A stretch of DNA of 64,000 nucleotides, from positions 1 to 64,000 of the forward strand of contig OZ242312.1 in NCBI GenBank assembly GCA_965207805.1, read 5' to 3'. Both the position numbers and the translations under genes were made by a program. Of the stretch, positions 18,239 to 27,630 are shown one piece after another; the first letter of the stretch is position 1, and each line of letters begins with the position of its first letter. The notes beneath the pieces were generated by a model, which saw only the letters and a list, made by a program, of their open reading frames with translations, ran no database searches and was not told where the DNA came from. The stretch comes from Palauibacter sp965207805 (GTDB lineage: Bacteria > Gemmatimonadota > Gemmatimonadetes > Palauibacterales > Palauibacteraceae).

Positions 18239-19516
18239 CTACGGGCCGCGGCCGGGACTCCCCAGCGCGATCGTCTCGCGCATCGGAACCTTCGGGAAGG
18301 TCGTCGAATAGGCGCCGTACGCCAGGGCGAACAGGCCGAGGAAACCGACCGATATCATCGCCTCGGGCACGCCGAGCGGAAGTCCCTCCCCGTGCCAGAT
18401 CGACGGCGCCACCATGTTCCAGCGCTCGACCCAGAAGCCGATCAGGATCAGCAACCCGACGAAGGCCAGCCAGCGTGAACTCATCTTCGGGCTCCGCCCC
18501 AGGAGGAAGGGGAAGGGAAGCGCGAAGATGAGCACCATCTGGAGCCAGAACATGCGCCCGAAGCCGCCCGTCGAGCGCGGCATGAAGAAGTTCGTCTCAC
18601 GCGGGATGTTGCCGTACCAGATCACCAGATACTGGGCGAACCAGAGGTAGGTCCAGAACGCCACGAAGGCGAACGTCAGCTTGCCGAGATCGTGGAAGTC
18701 GTACTTCCCCCACGGCCGGATCCCGCCGGTGCCGTTGTAGCGGTGGGCCATGATCGCGACGAGCGCGAGCATGCCGAGCCAGCCGCCGATGAAGTAGTAC
18801 GGCCCCCACACCATGCTCATGAAGCCCGGCGTGAGCGACATCCCGAAGTCGAACGACAGGAGCGAGAAGATGACGGCCCAGCTCAGGATCAGCACGGCGG
18901 ACAGCCGTCCGATGCGGCTTCGGCAGCGCTCGACCTCCACGTCGTCCCCGCGCCAGCCCCGGGCGAAGAGGGAAACCACGGCCTTGCGCCAGCCCCGGTT
19001 CTCCGCGGCGACCAGCGGCGCGTCGGCCCGGATCGAGTAGAAGAGCCACACGAATCCGAGCAGATAGAGCACCGCGAGCAGGACCCCGTTCCGCATGAAG
19101 ACGCCCTCGAGCGTCAGCCAGTCGCGGTTCAGGTGCGATGTCTCCACCGGCCCGATCCACGGGAAGACGTGTTCGGCGCCCAGCCGGAGTACGAAGAAGA
19201 GGGCGAAGGAGATGGGGAGGAAGGCGCCCGCCGCCTCGGCCAGCCTGCGGAAGCTCTTGCCCCAGTGCCCCTTCGCGACCTGGAGGACAGCCCCGAAGAC
19301 GACGCCCGCCATCGAGATCGCCGTCCAGAAGAGGAAGTTCGACCACACGCTCATCCAGGCGCGCTGCGCGTCACCACCGACCGTGGTCGCAAAGCCCACG
19401 GCCCCGACCGCGACCGCCGCCAGCCACACGGCGAGCCACACCGTCGGGATGCGGCCGCTGATCGTCTTCAGCGCCTCGCCCGTGGTGAGCGCCGGACGGT
19501 CGCCGCCGCCGCTCAC
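18239..19516 (-). CDS. actF: Alternative complex III subunit ActF (NrfD-like quinol-binding membrane subunit)
   Basis: 425 residues with about ten TM helices. The sequence (PFLLGRSPKMSSRW, the VERWNMVAPS helix, HDLGKLTFAFVAFWTYLWFAQYLVIWYGNIPRE) is typical of the ActF quinol:electron acceptor oxidoreductase subunit. Last gene of actABCDEF; its start overlaps the end of actE by 4 bases, implying translational coupling. Confidence 0.9.
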   Translation of the reverse strand: MSGGGDRPALTTGEALKTISGRIPTVWLAVWLAAVAVGAVGFATTVGGDAQRAWMSVWSNFLFWTAISMAGVVFGAVLQVAKGHWGKSFRRLAEAAGAFLPISFALFFVLRLGAEHVFPWIGPVETSHLNRDWLTLEGVFMRNGVLLAVLYLLGFVWLFYSIRADAPLVAAENRGWRKAVVSLFARGWRGDDVEVERCRSRIGRLSAVLILSWAVIFSLLSFDFGMSLTPGFMSMVWGPYYFIGGWLGMLALVAIMAHRYNGTGGIRPWGKYDFHDLGKLTFAFVAFWTYLWFAQYLVIWYGNIPRETNFFMPRSTGGFGRMFWLQMVLIFALPFPFLLGRSPKMSSRWLAFVGLLILIGFWVERWNMVAPSIWHGEGLPLGVPEAMISVGFLGLFALAYGAYSTTFPKVPMRETIALGSPGRGP

Positions 19517-20139
19517 AGGCCTCCTCCCGTCCCGGGGACCTCGCCCGCCTCGGACTCCGCCGCCGCTTCGGCCGCCGCCTCAGCCGCAGCCGCCTCGGCC
19601 GCCGCCGCTTCCTCGGCCATCGCCTCGGCCTGCAGTTGCCGCACGTACGCGACCAGGTACCAGCGGTCCATGGCCGGGATGCGCCGGTAGGCCGGCATCA
19701 GCCCGCGTCCGTTCCCGATCATGCCCCAGATGTAGCCGTCCGTGTATCCGCGCGTGAGCTCGCCCCGGATGTTGAGGAGCGGGATGTCGGGAATCCGGTT
19801 CTGCCCCACCACGGAGCCGTCGCCCGCCCCCGTCACGCCGTGACAGACGGTGCAGAACTGGCTGTACAGTTCCGCCCCGCGGGCCAGGTCGGCGTCGGTC
19901 CCGGAGATCGGGCTGACCAGCATCGTGTCCGCCGCCATCAGGTCGTACGTGCGCTCGCCGTCGATCGGCATCGTGCCGGGCACCGGCAGCCGCGCCCGCT
20001 CCTCGAAGGCCTCTACCGAGGGCTGCCAGGACATCGTGTTGAAGAACGGCGTCCGCTGATCCAGGTGCTTGATCTGGTCGTCGCAGGCGCCCAGCGCGAA
20101 GGCGGCGAGGACCACGGTTGCGGCGGCCCGGGCGGTCAT
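19513..20139 (-). CDS. actE: Alternative complex III subunit ActE, monoheme cytochrome c lipoprotein
   Basis: 208 residues from ATG 20139, which overlaps the end of actD. Lipobox LGACD near residue 20, one CTVCH heme motif (96-100), and RGLMPAYRRIPAMDRWYLVAYVRQLQ as in cytochrome c class I tails. After the heme domain comes a 30-residue Ala/Glu repeat tail (about 171-200), unusual and probably extended or helical. Passes electrons from quinol oxidation in the complex towards periplasmic acceptors. Confidence 0.9.
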   Translation of the reverse strand: MTARAAATVVLAAFALGACDDQIKHLDQRTPFFNTMSWQPSVEAFEERARLPVPGTMPIDGERTYDLMAADTMLVSPISGTDADLARGAELYSQFCTVCHGVTGAGDGSVVGQNRIPDIPLLNIRGELTRGYTDGYIWGMIGNGRGLMPAYRRIPAMDRWYLVAYVRQLQAEAMAEEAAAAEAAAAEAAAEAAAESEAGEVPGTGGGL

Positions 20140-20645
20140 CCCTGCACCTCCACGTCCACCGCGGCCGTCTCCCGCACCAGCGCCTCGGCGGCGGCGCGCC
20201 CCTCGCCGTTGGCGGGGACGAAGATGCCCCAGCGGTCGACCGAGAAGGAGGTCCGATACGCCGGGTCCAGGTTGATCACCGGCCGCTTCGTGTGCACGAG
20301 CAGCGCGACCAGCCCGAAGATCCCCGTGAGCAGCACCGTGAGTTCGAACATGAACACGACGAACGGCGGCAGTGACACGAGCGGCTTGCCCTGCGTGACG
20401 AGCGGATAGGCCAGCGACGTGCCCGCCGTGAGCAGCACTCCGAGCGTACACCCGGTGATCGCGCCCGTCAGCGCCCACACCCGCACCGGCGAGGAGTGGA
20501 TGTCCATCGCCTCCTCGATCTCCGGCGACGGGATCGGCGAGAAGACCTCGATGTCCCGGTGCCCCGCGTCCCGCAGCCGCGCGATGGCGTCGAGCGTCCC
20601 GTGCAGCGTGTCGTACTGCCCGAGGACGCCGCTACTCATGGCCAT
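20136..20645 (-). CDS. actD: Alternative complex III subunit ActD (DUF3341)
   Basis: 169 residues with a cytoplasmic N-terminal domain (VLGQYDTLHGTLDAIARLRDAGHRDIEVFSPIPSPEIEEAM) and two TM helices, the standard DUF3341 layout. A structural subunit at the proton-channel side of the complex in solved structures. Overlaps actC by 14 bases. Confidence 0.9.
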   Translation of the reverse strand: MAMSSGVLGQYDTLHGTLDAIARLRDAGHRDIEVFSPIPSPEIEEAMDIHSSPVRVWALTGAITGCTLGVLLTAGTSLAYPLVTQGKPLVSLPPFVVFMFELTVLLTGIFGLVALLVHTKRPVINLDPAYRTSFSVDRWGIFVPANGEGRAAAEALVRETAAVDVEVQG

Positions 20646-21990
20646 CCCCGTCGTCGCCGTGGGAGTGCTCGTGCGCGAGATGTTCCTTCACCTCGGCGAT
20701 CGAGATCACCGGCAGGCTGCGCGAGAAGAGCAGGAACCAGAAGAAGAACCAGCAGAAGCTGCCGACGAGAATCGACATCTCCACCCAGCTCGGCGTGTAC
20801 AGGCCCCATCCGCCCGGCTCGTACTCGTGGGCGAGCGACGTGACGATGATCACGAACCGCTCGTACCACATCCCGATGTTGACGAAGATCGTGAGCGCGA
20901 ACAGCGCGGGAAGGCTGGTGCGAACCTTCTTGAACCACAGCGCCTGCGGCACGACCACGTTGCAGAACACCATGACCCAGAAGGGCAGGGCGTAGGCCCC
21001 CAGCGCCCGCCAGCGGAAACTCTCGATCTCGATCGGGTCCGCCGAATAGTAGGCGAGGAAGAATTCCGTCCCGTACGAGAAGCCGACGATGAGAGACGTG
21101 AGGAGAACCAGCTTCGCCATGTTCTCGAAGTGGTTCTCGGTAATGTACGCTTCGAGCCCGAACGCCCACCGCAGCGGGATCATGATCGTGATCACGAGGG
21201 CGACCCCGCTGAAGATCGCCCCGGCCACGAAGTACGGGGCGAAGATCGTCGAGTGCCACCCCGGCACGATCGAGAGGGCGAAGTCCCACGAAACCACGGA
21301 GTGCACCGACAGCACCAGCGGCGTCGCGATCCCCGCCATGTAGAGGTAGATCCGGCGGTAGTGCCGCCACTCGCTCACTGTCCCCTGCCACCCGAGCGAG
21401 AACGCGCCGTAGATCTTGTACATCCAGCCCTTGGCCCGGTCGCGCAGGATCGCGAAATCGGGGATGAGCCCCGTATACCAGAACAGGGCGGAGATCGTGA
21501 GGTACGTCGACACCGCGAACACGTCCATCACGAGCGGCGACCGGAAGTCCGGCCAGATCTGCCGCTGCGACGGGTACGGCATCAGGTAGTAGAAGTACCA
21601 GACGCGACCCAGGTGGATGAGGGGGAAGAGCCCCGCCGTCATCACCGCGAAGATCGTCATCGCCTCCGCCGTCCGGTTGATCGTCGTGCGCCAGCCGGAA
21701 CGGAAGAGGTAGAGGATCGCCGAGATCAGCGTCCCGGAGTGGGCGATCCCGACCCAGAAGACGAAGGTCGTGATGTACACGCCCCAGAACACGGGGTGGG
21801 TGATGCCCGCGACGCCGATGCCGGCCCCGATCTGGTAGAACCAGGCTCCGAACATGAGGGCGAGACCCGCGGCCGCGACTCCGAGCACGAGATAGAAGCG
21901 CTTCTCGGGCATCGCGATGGGCCGCGTGATGTCGCGGTTCGCGTCCGCCAGCGTCGGGGTGGCGGGCACCTTCGCCTCCGCGGTCGCCAT
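20632..21990 (-). CDS. actC: Alternative complex III subunit ActC (NrfD family)
   Basis: 452 residues, about ten TM helices, with GITHPVFWGVYITTFVFWVGIAHSGTLISAILYLF and the SVVSWDFALSIVPGWHSTIFAPYF loop characteristic of ActC/NrfD quinol-oxidising subunits. It ends in a short His-rich tail (HEHSHGDDGDGHE). Its start codon shares a base with the end of actB. Confidence 0.93.
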   Translation of the reverse strand: MATAEAKVPATPTLADANRDITRPIAMPEKRFYLVLGVAAAGLALMFGAWFYQIGAGIGVAGITHPVFWGVYITTFVFWVGIAHSGTLISAILYLFRSGWRTTINRTAEAMTIFAVMTAGLFPLIHLGRVWYFYYLMPYPSQRQIWPDFRSPLVMDVFAVSTYLTISALFWYTGLIPDFAILRDRAKGWMYKIYGAFSLGWQGTVSEWRHYRRIYLYMAGIATPLVLSVHSVVSWDFALSIVPGWHSTIFAPYFVAGAIFSGVALVITIMIPLRWAFGLEAYITENHFENMAKLVLLTSLIVGFSYGTEFFLAYYSADPIEIESFRWRALGAYALPFWVMVFCNVVVPQALWFKKVRTSLPALFALTIFVNIGMWYERFVIIVTSLAHEYEPGGWGLYTPSWVEMSILVGSFCWFFFWFLLFSRSLPVISIAEVKEHLAHEHSHGDDGDGHE

Positions 21991-24900
21991 CAGTGCGCCT
22001 CTTCGCCTTCACCGGCCGCGGCCGGCTCGCCGTGCCCGCCGGCCGCCATGTGCCGGTGCGTGACGTCCTCGAGGTAGGTGATCGCGGGGCGAACCCCGAG
22101 TTCTCCGAGCGCGTGGTAGCCGCGGGCGCTCTTCGCCTTGCGGGAGACCTCGCTCTCCGGATCCTTGAGGTTGCCGAAAGTGATCGCGTTCGTCGGACAA
22201 CTGGACTGGCAGGCGGTCATCACCTCGCCGTCCCTCACGGTCCGATCCTCTTCCTTGGCGTCGATCTTGGCCTTGTTGATCCGGTGCACGCACATCGTGC
22301 ACTTCTCCATCACCCCCACCTCCCGGACGGTGATGTCCGGGTTGAGCTGGAGGTTCAGGGGCCAGGCGAAGGCCCCGCCGTCGCCTCGGCCGCGCGCGTC
22401 GTGGTTGAACCAGTTGAAGCGGCGGACCTTGTACGGACAGTTGTTCGCGCAGTACCGCGTGCCGACGCAGCGGTTGTAGACCTGGACGTTGAGCCCTTCG
22501 GGGCTGTGGTACGTCGCGTAGACCGGGCACACCGGCTCGCACGGCGCGTCGCCGCAGTGCTGGCACAGCATCGGCTGCTGCACCGTCTGGAACCCGCCGT
22601 CTTCCGTCTCCTCCTCGAAGCGGTGGATCCGCATCCACGACATCTCGCGCCGCATCGCGGCCTCGCGCTCGCCCACGGTGGGGATGTTGTTCTCGGAGTA
22701 GCAGGAGGTGACGCAGGCGCCGCACCCCGTACAGGCGTTGAGGTCGATGGTCATGCCCCAGCGGTACGGGCTGTTCGGATCCGAGTCCCACGCGGCCTCG
22801 ACCAGCTCGACGAGGTCGATGTCGTGCGCCTCGATCTCGTGCAGCGCGTCCTCCACGTTCATGGCGTGGACGATCTCGCGGTCGAGGTCGTCTGTGGAGC
22901 CCTGCGTGACGACGAGCCGGGCGGTCTCGCCCGTGGGCGTGACCGTGACCGCCGTCCCGGCGTAGGCCAGCGCGCCGGAGCCGGGGTCCGCGTTCGCCGC
23001 GAGGAGGTCCAGCGGGTTCACGCCGCGGTTCCGCGCGTAGCGGCCGTATTCCGTGTGCCCCTGTCCGAGCGGGATCGCCACCGTGTCCGGGCGGATGCCG
23101 CGATAGACGTAGACCGGGGCCTCGATGGCGCCCTGGGCGGACTCGACGCGGACGACGTCGCCGCGCTCGACGCCGAGTTCGTCCGCCATGTCCTGGTGCA
23201 TCTCCACCCAGGAGTTCCATACGACCTTCGTGATCGCGTCGGGCTGTTCCTGCATCCAGGAGCGGTTCGCGCCCCGGCCATCGTAGAACTGGGCCGTCGG
23301 GTAGACGACGAGTTGTGTCCCGGCGGGCGGCTGCGGGAGCGTGAAGCCGCCGTCCGTGCCGCCTGCGGGAGCATCGTCCTCACCGGCCTCCCCGCCACCG
23401 TCGCCCGCCCATGCCGCCGCCGAGGCGCCGCCGCGCCGGAGCGCGTCGAGCCAGGCGGCGTGCCCGCCGAGCCGCTCGGTCCAGGTGCTTCGCAGCACGG
23501 TCGCGTAGTCCGTCCCGCCGAACGCGCCGCCCTGCCCCGCCGTGTTTGCGACGTCCAGCAGCAGATCCTCGCGCTGGCGCGTGTCGAACACGGGGTGCAT
23601 GAGGGGCTGGCCGAGTGCCATCGCGCCGCCCGCCAGGTCCGCGTCGCACCACGACTCGAGCGCGTGGTGGCAGGGGAGCACCCAGCCGCAGGCCGACGCC
23701 GTCTCGTCGAGGTGCGGCGTGATCGCGACCGTGTTCGCCACGTTGGCCAGCGCCTCGCCGAACCCCGCGGCGGCGGGGAGCGCGTAAGCGGGATTGCAGC
23801 CGGATACGATGAGCGTCCGTACCTGGCCGGCCCGCATGCGCCCGATCAGCGCCTGCATGTCCGCGAAGCTCGCCGTCGTACCCTCGGGCGCGCCGTCCCC
23901 CGGGAAGACCGAGCGGCCTGTCGCCCCAAGCACCTCGTTGAGCGCCGCGACCGCCTGCTGCGCCTGCCGGGCATCGGCGCCCTGCGATTCGAGCCCCGGC
24001 GGAATCGCGACCGCGTTCTCCGCGGCGGCCAGTTCCTCTCCGAGCGCCCGGATCGCGTCGGCCGAGACCCCCGCGGCCTCCGCGGCCGACTCCGGCGACA
24101 CGGCCGGCAGTCCGGCCGGAAGCTCGGCGCCGCGCGACGCGGCCACGACGCCGGCCACCGCCAGCGCCACGGCGCCTTCGGTCCCGGCCCGGGCTTCGAT
24201 CCACTCGTCCGCGTTGGCGCCGGTGAGCGAAAGGCGCGGTCCGACGAAGGTGAACTTCGCGTGGTGATGTGCCTCGATGTCCCGCGCAGCCGCAAAGCCT
24301 GCCGACATCTGCGTCGGCGCGAGCCAGGTGCCGAGGAAGTCGGCCCCGAAGCAGGCGATCCGGTCGGCCGAGGAGAGGTCGAAGCGCGGCATCCCCGCGC
24401 CCCCGCTTACGTCCGCCGTCCCGCCCGCCAGCGCCTGGTTCGAGAACGGCTCCCACGCGATGTGTTCGACCCCCATCACGCGCGCCCAGTCCGCGATGAA
24501 GCGGCCCGTCGAGCCCGTGATCCGGCCGGTGAGGAGCACCGCGCCGCCGACGCGCACCGCGTTGGTCAGCGCCGCCGTCGCGTCGTCCCAGTTCGCGAAC
24601 TGGAACGGAGGCGCCCCTTCCTCCGTAGACGGATTCCGCTGGAGCGGCTGGCTCACGCGATCCGGATCGTAGAGGTCCTGCAGCGTCGAGTGCGTGAGCG
24701 ACGAAAGGCCGCTCGTGCCTCCACCGAACCGGTCGTTGGGGCTCAGGCCGAGGACGCGGCCGTCGCGCACCTGCGCATGGACGGCGACCGGTTCCGGCCC
24801 CGCGTCCGGCAGCACCGTCGCGTAGATCTCGGAAACGCCCGGCGTGATCCCCTCTTCCTCGACGAGGCTGGGGATGAGCTTGTCCCCGAAGTTCGGCGGG

Positions 24901-25082
24901 CCGCACGCCGCCAGCGTCGCCGCTCCGGCCCCGGACGTCCCGAGCACCTTCAGGAAACGGCGGCGGGAGGTCCCCGTCCCGTTCGTCTCGGCGCCGTTCA
25001 GGGCGTCGGCTTCAGGTGCCGCGCCACCCGAGCAGCTCCCCGCGCAGCCGCAGCCGCCGTTGTCCCCGTTCAGTAGTGACAT
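21990..25082 (-). CDS. actB: Alternative complex III subunit ActB (molybdopterin-family plus Fe-S domain)
   Basis: 1030 residues. Twin-arginine motif SRRRFLK (39-45), a large domain related to molybdopterin oxidoreductases but without cofactor in known ActB structures, then an NrfC-like domain with four Cys groups: CTGCGACVTSC, CQHCGDAPCEPVC, CVGTRYCANNC and CTMC...CQSSCP, expected to hold three 4Fe-4S and one 3Fe-4S cluster. Periplasmic electron wire of the complex. ATG 25082 is preferred to TTG 25091. The extreme N-terminus has an odd Cys/Gly stretch (CGCAGSCSGG, 11-20). Confidence 0.94.
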   Translation of the reverse strand: MSLLNGDNGGCGCAGSCSGGAAPEADALNGAETNGTGTSRRRFLKVLGTSGAGAATLAACGPPNFGDKLIPSLVEEEGITPGVSEIYATVLPDAGPEPVAVHAQVRDGRVLGLSPNDRFGGGTSGLSSLTHSTLQDLYDPDRVSQPLQRNPSTEEGAPPFQFANWDDATAALTNAVRVGGAVLLTGRITGSTGRFIADWARVMGVEHIAWEPFSNQALAGGTADVSGGAGMPRFDLSSADRIACFGADFLGTWLAPTQMSAGFAAARDIEAHHHAKFTFVGPRLSLTGANADEWIEARAGTEGAVALAVAGVVAASRGAELPAGLPAVSPESAAEAAGVSADAIRALGEELAAAENAVAIPPGLESQGADARQAQQAVAALNEVLGATGRSVFPGDGAPEGTTASFADMQALIGRMRAGQVRTLIVSGCNPAYALPAAAGFGEALANVANTVAITPHLDETASACGWVLPCHHALESWCDADLAGGAMALGQPLMHPVFDTRQREDLLLDVANTAGQGGAFGGTDYATVLRSTWTERLGGHAAWLDALRRGGASAAAWAGDGGGEAGEDDAPAGGTDGGFTLPQPPAGTQLVVYPTAQFYDGRGANRSWMQEQPDAITKVVWNSWVEMHQDMADELGVERGDVVRVESAQGAIEAPVYVYRGIRPDTVAIPLGQGHTEYGRYARNRGVNPLDLLAANADPGSGALAYAGTAVTVTPTGETARLVVTQGSTDDLDREIVHAMNVEDALHEIEAHDIDLVELVEAAWDSDPNSPYRWGMTIDLNACTGCGACVTSCYSENNIPTVGEREAAMRREMSWMRIHRFEEETEDGGFQTVQQPMLCQHCGDAPCEPVCPVYATYHSPEGLNVQVYNRCVGTRYCANNCPYKVRRFNWFNHDARGRGDGGAFAWPLNLQLNPDITVREVGVMEKCTMCVHRINKAKIDAKEEDRTVRDGEVMTACQSSCPTNAITFGNLKDPESEVSRKAKSARGYHALGELGVRPAITYLEDVTHRHMAAGGHGEPAAAGEGEEAH

Positions 25083-25879
25083 GCCGCGCAATCCGTGGGA
25101 GCCCGGGTCCGGCCGTAGTCCGTGTCGATGTCCCTCGGGTAGAACCCTTCCGGCTGGCGGGGCGCCGGCGCCCGTGGCGGCGGGTTGTCACGCGCCAGCG
25201 TGTGGTCCGTCGCGACGTCGCTGTCGGAGGGAGGCTGCCGATGGCACTCGAGGCACCAGCCCATCGTGAGCGGCGCCCACTGGTAGACCCGGTCCATCTC
25301 CTCGACCGGGCCGTGGCAGTCCTGGCACTCGAGGTTCCGCAGGTGGGCCTTGTGACTGAACTGCACGAACTCCGGCAACTTGTACACCCACTCCCACTCG
25401 ATCGGCTCGCCGCGCGACTCGTACCCCCGCAGCTCCTCGACCGGAGGCAGCCCCGTGCCCGCGATGCGGTGGCACCCCATGCAGACCTCGAGCGTCGGCA
25501 CGACGCCCGACACCGACCGCTCCGTCCCGACATGGCAGTACATGCAGTCGATCTGGAGGTCCGTGACGTGGAACCGGTGGTTGAACGGGATGGGCTGCTC
25601 GGGCCCGCGGCGCGCGTTCTCGTGATCGTAGATCGCGCGCCACTGCGCGGGCATCGTCGCGAGATCCTGCTCACCCGCGTACTGGGCGGATGCGGCGGCC
25701 GTCTCGCCCTCGCCCGCGGCCTGCGGATCCGCGCTTTCCTGGACGTGAAGGAAGGAGGACGGATCGAGGCTCGCGACCGCGATCTCGAGTTCGCCGGTTG
25801 AAGGCCGGTACAGCGCCAGAGCGGTGGCGCCGAGGGCCGCGGCGAGGACGCCCGCGGCCGCGCGAGAGCTTATCTTCAT
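25070..25879 (-). CDS. actA: Alternative complex III subunit ActA, pentaheme cytochrome c
   Basis: 269 residues from ATG 25879, preceded by AGAGAGGCGG. One N-terminal membrane anchor (about 6-24) and five CxxCH motifs: CMYCH, CMGCH, CQDCH, CLECH and CAACH, the last two residues before the stop. Collects electrons from ActB and passes them to ActE or a terminal oxidase. First gene of the operon; overlaps actB by 13 bases. No heme-copper oxidase genes follow ActF here, although they often do. Confidence 0.94.
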   Translation of the reverse strand: MKISSRAAAGVLAAALGATALALYRPSTGELEIAVASLDPSSFLHVQESADPQAAGEGETAAASAQYAGEQDLATMPAQWRAIYDHENARRGPEQPIPFNHRFHVTDLQIDCMYCHVGTERSVSGVVPTLEVCMGCHRIAGTGLPPVEELRGYESRGEPIEWEWVYKLPEFVQFSHKAHLRNLECQDCHGPVEEMDRVYQWAPLTMGWCLECHRQPPSDSDVATDHTLARDNPPPRAPAPRQPEGFYPRDIDTDYGRTRAPTDCAACHY

Positions 25880-26017
25880 CCGCCTCTCTGAGGGGGAATC
25901 GACGATGTGAGTCGCCCGGCAGCCTCCGCCGGCGGAGGCGCGGGTCGCGAACAAGGTAAACCCCGCTCCGGTGGATGCAACCGTCGCCGCAGACCGCCGA
26001 TCCGGCACCCGCCGAGG

Positions 26018-26046
26018 TTGACCGATTCGGGCCGTTCCTTTAGCAT
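26018..26046 (+). promoter_or_regulatory. Promoter of the tRNA operon
   Basis: TTGACC (26018-26023) and TAGCAT (26041-26046) are separated by exactly 17 bases, a near-consensus housekeeping promoter placed about 50 bases upstream of the first tRNA. It lies in the gap between the divergent actA and tRNA-Val genes. Confidence 0.6.
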
Positions 26047-26054
26047 ATCTCGTC

Positions 26055-26083
26055 CGAGCGGGCTCCCACCCGGGGCCCGCTCG
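26055..26083 (+). other. Hairpin between tRNA promoter and first tRNA
   Basis: CGAGCGGGC and GCCCGCTCG form a 9-bp perfect stem around an 11-base loop, in the expected 5' leader of the tRNA transcript. There is no clear T tract. It may be a processing or stability element; function is a guess. Confidence 0.35.
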
Positions 26084-26097
26084 TCGTGTCTTTCGGA

Positions 26098-26171
<74 letters not shown>

Positions 26172-26188
26172 TCGAAACGCCGCTGCAG

Positions 26189-26263
26189 GGGGCTGTAGCT
26201 CAGTCTGGTTAGAGTGCCGGTCTGTCACACCGGAGGTCGCGGGTTCAAATCCCGTCAGCCCCG
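26189..26263 (+). tRNA. tRNA-Asp (GTC)
   Basis: Acceptor GGGGCTG/CAGCCCC, anticodon stem CCGGT/ACCGG with loop CTGTCAC (anticodon GTC), T loop TTCAAAT, discriminator G as expected for tRNA-Asp. CCA is not encoded. Confidence 0.95.
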
Positions 26264-26285
26264 TTCCGAAAAGAGTGTCGAGCGA

Positions 26286-26359
26286 GGGGCCGTAGCTCAG
26301 TTTGGGAGAGCGCTTGAATCGCACTCAAGAGGTCGCGGGTTCAAATCCCGCCGGCTCCA
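26286..26359 (+). tRNA. tRNA-Ala (CGC)
   Basis: Acceptor GGGGCCG/CGGCTCC contains the G3:U70 wobble pair that marks tRNA-Ala. Anticodon stem CTTGA/TCAAG with loop ATCGCAC gives anticodon CGC, reading the GCG codon. Discriminator A; CCA is not encoded. Confidence 0.93.
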
Positions 26360-26436
26360 CTCCCGTTCGCCGCCCACCCCCGCCACCCCCAGCGAGCCGT
26401 CTCGCCAGGGCCGGCCCGGGTAGCGGCCGACGGCTC

Positions 26437-26508
26437 GCCACCGTAGCTCAGGGGTAGAGCACCGCATTCGTAATGCGGCGGTCGTCGGTTCAAATCCGAC
26501 CGGTGGCT
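26437..26508 (+). tRNA. tRNA-Thr (CGT)
   Basis: Acceptor GCCACCG/CGGTGGC, anticodon stem CCGCA/TGCGG with loop TTCGTAA (anticodon CGT, reads ACG). Short D loop, T loop TTCAAAT, discriminator T. CCA is not encoded. Confidence 0.93.
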
Positions 26509-26572
26509 CTGAAGGACCCCTCCGCCGACAGCCGGCAGGCCGGAGGCTTTGGAGGGAGAGGGAGCAGCACAC

Positions 26573-26645
26573 GCGGGTGTAGCTCAGTTGGTAGAGCGCA
26601 ACCTTGCCAAGGTTGAGGTCGCCGGTTCGAATCCGGTCACCCGCT
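26573..26645 (+). tRNA. tRNA-Gly (GCC)
   Basis: Acceptor GCGGGTG/CACCCGC, anticodon stem CAACC/GGTTG with loop TTGCCAA (anticodon GCC), T loop TTCGAAT, discriminator T. CCA is not encoded. Confidence 0.95.
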
Positions 26646-26716
26646 CTTCGTCGCCGGCTCGCCATCTCGTTCGCGAGCCCGGCCCCCGCGCCCACCGCGC
26701 GGTCCGCAGTACCCCT

Positions 26717-26790
26717 CGGGGCGTGGCTCAGTCCGGTAGAGCGCTGCGTTCGGGACGCAGAGGTCCCCGGTTCAAATCCGGGCGCCCCGA
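26717..26790 (+). tRNA. tRNA-Pro (CGG)
   Basis: Acceptor CGGGGCG/CGCCCCG, anticodon stem CTGCG/CGCAG with loop TTCGGGA (anticodon CGG), T loop TTCAAAT, discriminator A. Last of the six tRNAs; the accessory region starts just downstream. A 7-bp hairpin (GGCGTAC/GTACGCC, 26817-26836) follows and may mark the transcript end, though without a T tract. Confidence 0.95.
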
Positions 26791-27021
26791 CTAAATTTCC
26801 CCGGTCCATCCAGCTCGGCGTACTGTTCCGTACGCCCGGGCTATCCGATCACCCCCCGGATTACGCGGGCCGCCGAAGGCGGTCGTAGCGAAATCCGGGC
26901 GCCCCCGCCCGGTCAACCAGCTGCTTTTTCTCGCCCGTCGCTGACCGCGCCAGCGGTCGCGGACCCAAATGCCGCGCCGAAACGATCCCGCAGTCACACG
27001 CCGCCACCTCTCGGCGCAGCG

Positions 27022-27210
27022 GTGAAGTTCGACCGTCAGATCGTAGCCATCGCGAAGGCGCGCGGAGCCACGACGATATACTCGGACGATCGAGGCATAT
27101 ATCGATTGAGTAAGGTGGCTGGAATTCCCGTCGCACGGCCCCGCGATCTGGAGCTGCCATCGGGGCCGGGTCAAACCGATCTGTTTTCGGAGGACGGGGG
27201 GACGCCTTGA
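27022..27210 (+). pseudogene. C-terminal remnant of a PIN-domain (VapC-like) toxin
   Basis: A 62-codon frame from GTG reads KFDRQIVAIAKARGATTIYSDDRGIYRLSKVAGI in sequence, matching the last third of PIN ribonucleases (the D-R-x-I-V-A-I-A and T-I-Y-S-D-D blocks). The N-terminal half with the first catalytic acids is absent, and upstream in-frame codons give no PIN sequence. Probably a decayed toxin gene in the accessory region after the tRNA operon. Confidence 0.6.
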
Positions 27211-27630
27211 CGCCTGACGAATTCATCGGATAAAGCCACCCTGTAAGAAGCCTCCTTCGAGCAGGAGTACCGGGCCTTTATCACGCGCTGAGGCCTCCGG
27301 TACTCCCGCAGCGGCCGCTGAATCTAGGCTCCGTGTCAGCGCAATAACTCTCCTCAAACGGGTGATATCCATCCCCCCCCAAATCGGGGATACCGGAGCA
27401 GGAACCGGCCGCTTATATAGCCCACCTTCGCCTTTCCATACAGTAATCGATGACATGCCTCGCCGTGCCGGTGCGAAAGCAGGCCCAGAACGGTGATGCT
27501 GGCAGGGCAAGGAGAAACCTGAATGGAGTCGAAAGAGCTCCTGGAAAACGGTCCCATACTCGCGCGCCGGCGCAGCCACAGACGCTGGAAGCGCGGTGCC
27601 GAAGGACGAGGACGGCGGACTGCGGACCTC
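27211..27630. other. Non-coding stretch with an inverted repeat
   Basis: No convincing gene. It holds a perfect 10-bp inverted repeat GGAGTACCGG (27264-27273) / CCGGTACTCC (27297-27306), extended by GCCT/AGGC with small offsets, and a run of eight C near 27370 followed by AAATCGGGGAT. It may be a decayed mobile element end; nothing more can be supported. Confidence 0.4.

Noticed and set aside
21993..25076. Plus-strand frame of about 1000 codons opposite actB
   Set aside because: High-GC shadow frame; Arg/Val/Ala-rich with no domain, while actB on the minus strand is certain.
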